Origin: Hyalella azteca
Taxonomy: Eukaryota; Arthropoda; Malacostraca; Amphipoda; Hyalellidae
Length of the DNA stretch: 64,000 nucleotides
Assembly (NCBI RefSeq): GCF_000764305.2
Contig: NW_025932495.1
Location: 62,001-126,000, forward strand
Direction of reading: 5' to 3'
Below the pieces are notes generated by a model. It was given only the letters and a program-made list of their open reading frames with translations, ran no database searches and was not told the DNA's origin. Below, piece by piece: positions 13,031 through 25,600 of the stretch. Every line of letters starts with the position of its first letter. Position 1 is the stretch's first letter. The translations under genes and the position numbers were made by a program.

Positions 13031-13610
13031 ATGGGTCAAATGATATTTAGCTTGGTCACCTTATGCCTCGTGGTGACAATACAACTGACTTGTACAAGCA
13101 ATTCAAATCCACACCACAAAACAGATCGAAACATGTCAGAAGAATTAGCAAATTTTGCAGATGAAAATATCATGGATTTCACTCCTAACAAAGAAGAAAG
13201 CACACAAGCTCCACACAACCAACTACCTTTGAATAATCATACGGATAAACTGGATCAGAAATTGTTGAACCACTCCAACAATGAGACTGCTACTGACATC
13301 GAAGCGCATACACGTAAAATACTGAGTATTGGCTCAAGCAAAATATTGACGAACGCTACAATTACTGCCAGTGACGATGATGAATTTGACTGTGATTACT
13401 TCGATGACAAAGAAGATATCATTAGCGACGATGATTATGGCGAAGAAGAAGAAGAAGAAAGAGAAGATTATGGCGAAGAAGAAAGAGAGGAACAAGAAGA
13501 AGAAGCAGAAACTGCTGCCTGGACCTCTGCTTTCGCCGGAGTCATACACGCAGAGCTCGGCCTGAGGCACGCGGTGATCGTCGCGCCTCTACACCACGTC
13601 TCTGCTTCCA
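13031..13610 (+). CDS. IR gene 1 exon 1: signal peptide and acidic tract
   Basis: The exon starts MGQMIFSLVTLCLVV, a typical cleavable signal peptide. A polar region follows, then an Asp-rich segment (DEFDCDYFDDKEDI) and a Glu-rich run built from GAA/GAG repeats. It then returns to ordered sequence (TSAFAGVIHAELGLRHAVIV, APLHHVSAS). The reading frame stays open to 13672, but the strong CCA|GTGAGT donor at 13611 gives the phase (1) needed by exon 2, so the last 20 codons of the open frame are probably intronic. Confidence 0.75.
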
Positions 13611-16600
13611 GTGAGTCCAGCGCGTGCTCTCTGTTGAAGCCAGTCTCTGGGTTGAGTAAATTCACTGGGTAATCGGAATAAATATTCATCAAATACAAGT
13701 ATATTCATAAAATCAGATCCTAGCTCTAGCGAAATAAATGAAGTCCAAAATCGAATTCCAGAGTGCAAATGAATCAAATTCAGAACGACTGCTATCTGAA
13801 AATTAAATCTGTCGCTTAAGTTCATTCACTAAATTTAATGGCTAAAATTTGGATTTGCTTTGCATCAAATATGTAAACCGGACAAATGAATTATTTTTCT
13901 TATAGGAGCAGGTTATTTCAAATGAACACTCAAGTCTGCTCATGACCGAAGAGTTGAAGAATTCACTTTCTAAATATCAACAAATACGCGCCTATAATAC
14001 TCGGTTATTTTAAATCAGTTACTAGTAGCACTTGATCTGTTAAAAATATATATTGGATTTTTCCTACAATTTCCCTTTTTGTTCTTATTACCTTCAGTTA
14101 TGGAGTCTCTCCAGCGCTCGCTCTGGGCAGGGCAAGTCAGCACCTACCTCGTCAGGGAGGCCACCCCTCCCCCCGACGTCAGCTGGATACCCACAAGTAG
14201 GTGGCGAAGTTAGTGCAGTATGTTGAGTAAACTATAATTCTTTATATTAGAATTTTGAAGTCAATTCTAAGCACGGACTAGACCGCTTGAGGGCATTGGC
14301 AAGAAATTCAGCTATCTCGAATATTATCAAAGAAATATTCCGTAATGAAAACATGGTTTGAATTATTCCCTCTCTATTTTAACTGCACATATCGCCTTGA
14401 ACTCATATCACTTTGACACCTCTGAGGAAGTGTTTAAATCCAAATAACTGCACATGCAAGTGATTGTAATATAACTGGTTATCAACTAAAGTATTCAACT
14501 CGTTAAAATAGGGCTAAAGTTTAATTTCATTATTTATAAATTGCTTTGACAATTTTGAAACCAACTCGAACGATTGAGAGCCTTCTTCATATTCGAATCG
14601 GATGCGAAAAAACATAATCATCCATGCATATGGTAATGTTCAATTTTATGATGTATTATAAAGACGCTGATTATTGTCTAGGAAATCAAGAGCAGCGAGG
14701 AAAACAAAGAGTCCGGAGAAGCGGCTTAGTCTTCATGAAGAAAAAAATTTCTGGTACACCTGAGGTAGCCCCACCCCGCAAGACTGCTGCATTTCGGACA
14801 TCGTTCAATTTCATGCAAAATAGTGGCTACATACAAAAAATAGATTCTCAGCATGTACATCATGAAAACAATAAACTGAAGGTGTACGGTGCCGAACATT
14901 TTAACTACACAAAACAGGAGCAGTTTAAATCCGAAGAAATAGATGTTGACACCAATTATTTCTCATCTTCTGCTGCCAGTATAAGTAAAATCGAAAAGAA
15001 ATTAGTGAAAGATCTCTTCCCGGAGCCAGAGTCAGGGAGGCCACCCCTCCCCCCGACGTCAGCTGGATACCCACAAGTAGGTGGCGAAGTTAGTGCAGTA
15101 TGTTGAGTAAACTATAATTCTTTATATTAGAATTTTGAAGTCAATTCTAAGCACGGACTAGACCGCTTGAGGGCATTGGCAAGAAATTCAGCTATCTTGA
15201 ATATTATCAAAGAAAATAGAAGAAAGAATAATGAAAACATGGTTTGAATTATTCCCTCTCTATTTTAACTGCACATATCGCCTTGAACTCATATCACTTT
15301 GACACCTCTGAGGAAGTGTTTAAATCCAAATAACTGCACATGCAAGTGATTGTAATATAACTGGTTATCAACTAAAGTATTCAACTCGTTAAAATAGGGC
15401 TAAAGTTTAATTTCATTATTTATAAATTGCTTTGACAATTTTGAAACCAACTCGAACGATTGACAGCCTTCTTCATATTCGAATCGGATGCGATAAAAAA
15501 TAATCATCCATGCATATGGTAATGTTCAATTTTATGATGTATTATAAAGACGCTGATTATTGTCTAGGAAATCAAGAGCAGCGAGAAAAACATAAAAGAT
15601 TCAAGAACACCGGCTTAATCTTCATGAAGAAAAATTTTTCTGGTACACCTGAGGTAGCCCCACCCCGCAAGACTGCTGCATTTCGGACATCGTTCAATTT
15701 CATGCAAAATAGTGGCTACATACAAAAAATAGATTCCCAGCATGTACATCATGAAAACAATAAACTGAAGGTGTACGGTGCCGAACATTTTAACTACACA
15801 AAAGAGGAGCAGTTTAAATCCGAAGAAATAGATGTTGACACCAATTATTTCTCATCTTCTGCTGCTAGTATAAGTAAAATCGAGGAGAAATTAGTGAAAG
15901 ATCTCTTCCCGGAGCCAGCCCTTGTAAAAGAGATTAATGAACCGAAACGAATTCAAGAAGAAAACCAACAAAAGCGGAAATGTAAACCAAAGTTTCACAA
16001 GGTCAGAAGTTTTAAAGATGAAGATATGAGTAAACTGTCAGAATTTGATTCGTTGAAAAAACCCGATCATTTCTTGGAGGATTTCACCATGTATTTCTTG
16101 TCACGTCGTTTGCCTGGAGTCCCGAGAACCGACGTGGCAATTTTGCTCGTTGGGCCCCAGAACTGGACCCTCGCTGCAGCGGGCGTGGTAAATATTTTAA
16201 AATATTATTCATTTACCTCTTATTGTTAATTATTATTGTTCATTTGCAATGCCATATTCCAGTGTAGGTGAATATTTCTTCAACAGTAATTCTCTTTCGA
16301 TTTACGATTACATACATTCACCTACTAGATTGAATATAATTTTTACAACTGTACTGACCCATCATGTAAACAATAAACTGAAGGTGTACAAAAATATTCA
16401 TCGAAATTTAAGTCAGGATAAGAATTACCTTAGACGATATAAGCCGCGCAGCCGTGCGATGACTGCCACCAGTAAAAATTGATTTGCTCAATCTTACTAA
16501 GTATTTAAACATTATACGAAATATCATTTGAACACGTTTATTATGCTAGTAGGACAAGTTAAATTTATAATTTAATAAATAATAATATTTGGTTGGTTAT

Positions 16601-19600
16601 GATATAAAAAAATCAGTTTTCACTAGTTCACACAAGATAGTTCCACGTGTATATCTGTGTCCTGATCCATACTACTCCTCTGCAGATCTTCAGCAATAAC
16701 GTGCTTGGAGCGGTGAGTAAAATAGGCTCTAATTCAAACAATTATGTTATTGAACAATGAATAAATTGTTATAGGAACAATGATTCATACGTAGTTAGTG
16801 CATTGACCACATATCCTCGTATCCTTACAGAGGTTTGAACTCCTAAATACAGTATTCTACTTGGTAATATCTGATGCTTCACAAAAAAGGTTAACGGAAA
16901 CCTGCAATAATTTTCATTATCCGATTAAAACACATTCTAATCGAGCAGGAAACTTCCTTTGAATTAACACTTATGTACCGAATTGAATATTGGAAGGTAT
17001 AATGCGGTTAATAATTGATTTATATTGTAAAGTAAGATATAGTTGAACTTCATTTGAATTTAAATTCATGTACCACACTGAATAAGGGAAGGTAGTGCGG
17101 TGAATAATTGATTTATATTGTAAAGTAAGATATAGTTGACTTCTAATTTATACGAGATGAAGCATAAAGCATGCGTAAATTTACTATAGACAATTTTTTC
17201 TGCGCACTACGGTATTTCTGAGTTTTATCTCAATAAAAACTGAATATTCCATGAAGAGCTTTTAAAAAAATTCGTAATATTTGCTTCATAATTAAAACTT
17301 TGGCTGTAATAAAAAGAGATCGGAACTGGAAAAGATTAATAAAAGTGTAAGTATTCTGTACCACATCACTAAAGGTCAGCTTCAATTCATTTACTCGTTT
17401 TAAATGAATGTAAGTTATTATAAATTGAAGACAATGAATCTCAAAACAACTGTGTGTATGGCAATCCACGGAGTGTAGGATGAAGGACCCTGAAATCAAG
17501 AAGGAATCATCTATACGGGATCGAAAATTTTGCACACATCGTTTTTTCGCACGTCCACATCCATTCCGCACTATTGTGAATCCAAACTCCAAAAATAAAT
17601 TGAAAAAAAAACACTCCACCCTAACACCCTGAGCATCATAAATATACGTAGAATATCATAGACATGGGCAGAGTGCTAATGATATACGCTCAGTGTCATA
17701 GATATACTCAGAGTGTACTAGATATACGTAGTACCGTAAATATGATCAAAGTGACATAGATATGTGTAGAGTGTCGTAGATATACGCAAAGGGTCATAGA
17801 AATACGCAGAGTGTAATAAAAATAAATAGTCAGAGCATCATATATATACGCCGAGTGTCATAGAAATACGCAGTGTCATACATATACCAAGAGCATATAG
17901 ATATACGCACAGGCTCATAGATGTACGCGGAGTGACATAGATATATGAAGAGTGACATAGCTATACCCAGATCATCATTGATATACGCCGAGTGTCATAG
18001 AAATACGCAGTGTCGTACATGCATATACCAAGAGCATATAGATATACGCACAGTGGCATAGATATACGCGGAGTGACATAGATATAAGAAGAGTGACATA
18101 AATATACCCAGATCATCATAGACATTAGCAGAGTGCCATGCATAGATATCTCTGCAAAGACATTAGCAGAGTGCCATAGATATCTCTGCAAAGACATTAG
18201 CAGAGTGCCATAGATATCTATGCAAAGACATTAGCAGAGTGCCTTTGCAGCGAGACACGCTGCTGGTGTACCCAACAGACGGGGAGGTGACGTGTGCCAA
18301 GCTGTGTCCCTTCCTACCGTTGGCCGTCAAAGTGGGGGTCTTTGGTCGCACAGCCCCACAGCGCCTTCAGGTGACGAACGAAACCTTGTATGTTGTTTTC
18401 ATCAGATTTGGCACCTACATGTTGATATTTGGCACCTTATAATTTTATTGGTGCGTTCATGTCAGTGTTATGTTACGCATTTTTCTTGGTGTGATGAATA
18501 AGCCACACCACATTATCGTGGTATACCTGTTAGCAGAGCTGGGCAGCGCTACTCTGAAATGTAGCGGCCGCTCCGTCTACCGCTACATGCTTTAAATGTA
18601 GCGGGCGCTACCGCTACACCCACTAGATTGTAGCGAACGCTACCGCTACCGATGCAGTAAAATGTAGCGCCGCTACATTAGCCGTTACAATGGCCAAAAT
18701 TATTGGAAATCTCTAAACATTTATTGTTCTGCTATTGGGATTTACTCATTAACATTTAATGATAATAAAACATTTTAAAACATATCAATGCAACTTTATT
18801 GCAATTAACCTAACCGAACTAGTATGGGTTACCCCAGGGTTAGATACAGTAAATAGAAGTTACAGTTATTTATATGTTTTACCTTCCCTACATGGATGTG
18901 AACTTTAATCTACCAATCTAAGAAATTATCCACATGTACATATAAAAATCAGTCTTTTCTGTATATATATACAGTATATGTGGATTATTTTTGAGATTGG
19001 TAGATTAAAGTAGACATCCATGTAGGGAAGGTGAAACATAAAAAATAACTGTGTAAAAATAACTGTAAGCAAACTGAAAGATGAGAAAAACCTGTAAGTG
19101 GTAACTGGTAACAACTTAACAAGTATCAACTAACATGTTGACACTAGTAACAGGCTGAGGTTGACAACATTACAAGGAAATCTTTCGTACAGTTTTATTC
19201 TGTATTTTATATTATATATGTATCATGCTGATTTTTAAATAATATTTAACACTATTAAGGGGACCGGCTAACCTAAAAATCGGAAATTTTGGCTTTACCG
19301 TTTTCTTGACTCATTTTGTAGCTGCTGAAAAGGCGCGTCTAACGCAGTTTACCGCATGTCTGTGCGTGCTATAATTTTTGGGTAAGACAATTTTAAAAAT
19401 ATATATATGAACATTTTTTAACAATATAATTTCTGTTTTACATATGTGTACCAAGTTTCAAAACGATCCGTCTGTAAACAAAAAAGTTTTGTTGGAGGGT
19501 AGCCGGTCCCCCTAAGTAAAATCTAAATACCTCTTCCCCCATTCCTAACCCTACACCTACTCCCAGCTTTACACTTGCCTTCAGCCCTTCCAGTGCCCCA

Positions 19601-22600
19601 ACTTCTGATCCGATCGACATTCCTTCTTCTCAATTAGGCCCATACACTCAGGCTAGGCTTTATCTATAAATGTAGCGGTAGCGCTGTAGCGGCAAAACCT
19701 CGTATCGCTACTTAAATATGTAGCGGGCGCTACCGCTACCGCTACATTGCCTTAAATGTAGAGCCGCTACCGCTACAGCTACTGAAAATGTAGCGGCCGC
19801 TAGTAGAGGCCGCTACATGTAGCGCGCTACTGCCCACCTCTGTGAATAAGCCACACCACATTATCGTGGTATACCTGTTAGCAGAGCTGGGCAGCGCTAC
19901 TTTGAAATGTAGCGGCCGCTCCGTCTACCGCTACATGCTTTAAATGTAGCGGGCGTTACCGCTACACCCACTAGATTGTAGCGAGCGCTACCGCTACAGT
20001 AAAATGTAGCGCCGCTACATTAGCCGCTACAATGGCCAAAATTATTGGAAAGCTCTAAATATTTATTGTTCTGCTATTGGGATTTACTCATAAACATTTA
20101 ATAATAATAAAACATTTTCAAAACATATCAATGCAACTTTATTGCAATTAACCTAACCGAACTAGTACGGGTTAGATACAGTAAATAAAAGTTAGTTATT
20201 TTTATGTTTTACCTTCTCTACATGGATGTCTCTAATTTAATCTACCAATCTGAAAAATTATCCACATATACATATAAAAAATCAGTGTTTTATTTGTACA
20301 TATACGTGGATTATTTTTGAGATTGGTAGATTAAAGTAGACATCCATGTAGGGAAGGTGAAACATAAAAATAACTGTGTAAACATAACTGTAAGCAAAGT
20401 GAAACAAGAAAAAATACCTGTAAGTGGTAACTGGTAACAACTAAACAAGTAACAACTAACACGTTGACACTAGTAACAGGCTGAGGTTGACAACATTACA
20501 CCGAAATCTTTCGTACAGTTTTATTCTGTAATTTATATTATGTATGTATCATGCTGATTTTTAAATAATATTTAAAACTATTAAGTAAAGTCTAAAGGCT
20601 TTATCTATAAATGTGGCTACTTAACCTCGTATCGCTACGGCAAAACCTCGCATCGCTACTTAAATACATGTATGTAGAGGGTGCTCCCGCTACATTGCCT
20701 TAAATGTAGCGCGCTACTGCCCACCTCTGCCCGTTAGCATTCGAACGTTCAACCTTTCATGGGACGACTTGACGAAACTTTAACTGAGAAAATTTTTAGT
20801 GCGAACGGTGGAATATTATTTAATAGTAAAAAATAAAAGGACTAAGACCTCAAAGTGGCGCATTGTTTAGTATAGTCGAATGCCTGACTGATAATTGAAA
20901 AACTACTTTGCCTCTTGGAAATATCAGAGCAAAATCCCCGTTACATGTTTCCACTTCTGTAGGTGTCCAAAAAATTCGAAAATCGCATAAGGGCTTTTCT
21001 GCCTATGATTTTTTGTTTCTTATACGGGAGAATTATGCTATATAATTATGCTCTAGAATACGTTTCATGTACCGTAGAAATACCCCGAGTCGGCTAGAGC
21101 GCGATTCCAACATGCCGTTCTGACGTCACGAGGAAACTACTCTCTGAGGACAGTTCTGTATTGGCCGAGGGATGCGCTGACCTCGCCTATCAGAGGTAGG
21201 GAGTTTACAATTACTTATTCCTCTTGATATGAAATGAAGTTGGTGACGAAAGTGGTAGTTAAATATTGTACAATTATTAAAGCTTGAGATCCAAAATAGG
21301 ATCTTTTGCATTCGTGCATTGGCTGACAGTAAAACTTCTACACTTGATACAAATGATGTATTAACCAATATTATTTGCTCTTGAACTATTATTTTTACCC
21401 TCTCCATAGTCGACGACGGACCTTTCATGCCAAGTCTCACTGAACTACAAGGAGTGCCACTCAAAATTGCCATCGCCCAGGTACTACCCAAATATGAACA
21501 AACCATAAATAGGATACAGTTCATAATAACATTTATGAAACATTACTTGATGAATTTTTCTCGATTATTGCACGTAATTGTAGCCCGATGTAGCCTAAAA
21601 TTCTACTTGTATGACAGGGCCAGAGGGAGGTTGGCCTGGATACTTCGTCGCCAAAGCAAGACCGTCTGGGAGGTTACCTGGGTAGCCTAATCCATCTCAT
21701 CGCTGACTCAGCAAACTTTACGCTACGCGTCGTTCAGGACACGAGTGTGGGCAAACGCCTCGACAACGGCAGCTTTACTGGCGTTATCGGGCGCGTGCAA
21801 AGACGAGTATGTTTAAACACCCCCATGTTTATTAATAAACTTTTAGCATCAAGTTTTCGCGCAATGGTTATGACTAAATTAATCTACAGCCAGCGTTAAA
21901 GGGAGTATTGTGAGTACGGCAAAGTCTACCTTTGTAGCAATTCTAGAACGGGCCCATGTCGGGCCCATGCGACAATATGGAAATGAGTTGATGTTATGGT
22001 ATGACGTGTGAGCCCCACATTGATGCTATCTGACACTAGTTTGAATGACATTGCCATGTGGCTGCGACATTTTAAACATAAAGCATAACCAGTAAAGAAA
22101 TCAGTGGTGCTGGACCAATTTAACGTTCGTGTGGCAAACCCAGATGACACTGAATATCCATGTTGGGATTAATGTTGATGCATTAAGTAACTTATTAAAA
22201 AAAGTAAAAATTTTGAAAAATTAATATTTTAGTTCATAAAGCTTTCCCAAACTCGAAAATTGTTAATGCTCTTATATAACAATGAGACCATTTGAGTAAT
22301 GATCGTCAAGTAATTCAATCGAATTGCGTGACTATTAATTTGAAATAATCGGAAAAAGGGTGTGGAACCATTATGGTCATAATATATGGGCAACACATTT
22401 CTGCCATCATATCACCACTGAAAATTTCGAGCTAAGATTTACTGACTATTGAACTAGGACACGCAAAAACTTATTTTACGAAAGAGTTAGCTGCTAGAAG
22501 AGTAGGTTTTCGGGACACCGGCGTAGAACGAGTGAGCATCAGGAAGTTGCCCCTCATGAGCATCGAGTCATTAAGTTAGGTGATATCTGAGCCAACAAGC

Positions 22601-25600
22601 ATTATCGGGCAACGGGTGGTTCTTATGCGGCCGATGAATGGCCAGAAGTCGGCAAGATCTAATTTGCCCCGCCGATCGCTTGCCATCTCGTTTCACTGAC
22701 CGCGGGGTTCGTTGCTAAAACCCCACGTGCCGGTTTTTAATCCTATTCATGCTCGCATATATCTGGGTGACACCAAGTTGTATGGAAATCGTGAAAACAA
22801 ATCACCTATGCAAATTACTTCAAGTCTGTCCCAAACACCGATGATACTGAAAGGAATAACATTTGTCGAATCACCCAGGAGGTGGACATAGGCCTGTCGT
22901 CATTCAGCGTCTTGCTGAGGCAAGTGCCCGCGATGGAATTCACTGCTTATTTGCGACGCAAGACGACGCGCTTCATTACGAAGGTGCCCGCCTACAAACG
23001 AGATCCCTTCATCTTGATGAACGTCTTCAAGATAGAGGTGAGTGTGGAATGTCGTTGCTCGAATTTCTAGTTCATGATCGAAATATATGAACACTTCATG
23101 GACGTCGGTAGCCACAATCGTACAAATCAAATTACCACACTACTATCAAGCGTGGTCCATGCGTTTTGATGAACCGCTTTGTAATAAAATTGTGTTGAAT
23201 GAGATGATATGTAATGCAAAATCAGTACGTTCAGTGAAATGAAAATGTATATTGAAAGTGGAAGCACTGAATGATTACTGCACGATTGTATTGTTAACTA
23301 ATTGATTTCGTATCAGATATGGCTGACACTGGCTTTCATCACCGGTTTCGGTTTCGTAATACTGGCGTTTTTTATTGGCCCCTGCGGCGAATCAGAATTT
23401 TCAACAGAGGCGGAGACGACGGATGGAATGGATTATAAGAACACCAACAATGGAAAAGAAGGCATAGATTTGCCTCTGATGGAGGTGGACGGATCCACGA
23501 TTTTATGTGCCAACAAAAAAATTATCGCAGAAAATGAGCTTGATTTTCAAACGGATGGCCAGAGAGACTACGGCTTTGGTGTTGAACACGGAAAAATCTT
23601 CCAAACTGGTGAAAAGTTCCGCGATAAAAATGAGCCAATTTACTATGAATTGCCAAGTACTGTTCCTCAAAAGGAAAATAAAAACGATTCATATTTTCTC
23701 CCTAAAAAAGCTGAAATCTTAGCAATTTCCAGAAAAGTCACGCAATATTTCAACTGGGAAAATGCAGGAGTGTTTTTGAAGATCATTACGTTACAAAGTA
23801 AGCGTTAGCAGATTCGTAGCTTGTATTGAACTGGTGAATTTCTAGTTTAATATCATGTTGAATAAAAAATAACTAACTTCTAAATCTGAGCACTTAAATT
23901 TCGGCAAGATTTCTTTGCCATCCTCTTAGTGCAGAATTATTGATACCCTCTGCTCCTACTGACTGTTGTCAGATGGACCACACCTGCCCGCCCTCGAGCT
24001 GCTGTAGTGCACGTGCTGCTGTAGTTCCATTTCCCACGAACATAGCTGTCCCGTCAGGTTTGGCACACCTAACCCCATAGACGTATCTACCCCACCAGGC
24101 TTAGCAAACCTAACCCATAGACGTATCTACCCCACCACGCTTGGCACACCTAACCCCATAAACGTATTTATCCCACTAGGTTTGGCACACCCAACCCACA
24201 TAAACGTATCTATCCTACCACGCTCGGCACACCTAACCCCATAAACGTATCTATCCTACCACGCTCGGCACACCTAACCCCATAAACGTATCTATCCTAC
24301 CAGGTTTGGCACACCTAACCCACATAAACGTTTCTATCCTACCAGGTTTGGCACACCTAACCTCATAAAAGTATCTACCCCACCAGAAACAGGAAACTTA
24401 CCCCTTAGTCGCCCCGTACGCATCTTGCTGCTGTCCACCTCTTTCTTCGGCATGTTGATGGCGGCGATCTACGCAGGCAGCTTGGTAGCCTACCTTTCGG
24501 TACCGCGCATAGAACCTGTACCGGAAACCGTGCAGCAGCTCAACAGCATGGGCTACACCCTCATACTCACTGCTGCATCAAATGTAAACGAAATTATTAT
24601 GGTGAGTCGCATTACAATTGATCTGTCATCTCTTGACATTTAGATCTCTTAATGATGTCTGGATGAATAGCATTTCGATCCCTTAGTGATGCCTGTATAA
24701 GTTGTATTTTGATCCCTAATTGATGTCTGGATGATGAGTATCTTGTTAATTAACAGGAAACGACTCAGAGTGACCTATCGAAGCTAAGGGACCACGCTGT
24801 GGAGCTGAATGAGACGGCTGATACTGTGCAGTATCTTCTCGAGAACCGCCGCACCGCCATTATAGGTCAGCTTTTAAACTATTCATGTCATATAATTAAT
24901 TTGTCTCTCCCCTTTCGTCTCGATGACAGGTCTGTAATTAATATGTCCAAAAGTACATCTCTCGAACAATTCTCCAGCCGAAATTGCGGCCGGTCTCTAT
25001 GATGCAGTGAACATGAAATATATATGAAATTAATGAATTTAGCTGGATAAAACTTTGTACATGCATTTACTAGGACCTAACGCTGATGTTTAGGCCCTGA
25101 TAATTTTTCCGATTTCGCCTTCGTTTGCGTCGTATAAGACTATACGCGGAATCCAATTCAAAGACGTAATTTTTATGAAGCATCATCACATTATTACAGT
25201 TCATTTACGTGGCAAACGAAGACAAAATAGAAAAAATCAACACGACCTAAACATCACCGTTAGGTTTTGATAATGCATATGCTAAGTTTCATCGAGCTCC
25301 TTTCATTATTTTGGAAGATATTTCATGTTCACTGCTGATTTGACATCAGCCGCTGAAATGCAGGTCGCTTCTCCGAATAGCCGTATAACTCTAGCGAAGA
25401 AAGCCTTTAATTAAACAATTTTGCACGACGTAAATATCAGCGTAGGGTGATTAGGAATGTATTTTCAAGATTTCGTTCGAATCCGTTCAGTAGTTAAGAA
25501 ACTATTTATGCTCGATGTGAAATTTTATCTGTATGACAGTATACGTTGGAAAAGAAGGCGAAATAAAAACAATATAGTCACGACCAAGACATCGCCCTTA

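Noticed and set aside
13611..13672. Extension of IR gene 1 exon 1 to the stop at 13672
   Set aside because: A strong GTGAGT donor at 13611 gives the phase that exon 2 requires. The extension would end the protein before any receptor domain.
17961..18197. Minus-strand open frame over the minisatellite
   Set aside because: Low-complexity translation of a tandem repeat inside an intron; not kept in gene 3.
18233..18439. Alternative frames over exon 5 running past GTGACG
   Set aside because: Gene 1 versus gene 3 substitutions are conservative only in the RDTLL frame, and only the CAG|GTGACG exit links in phase to exon 6.
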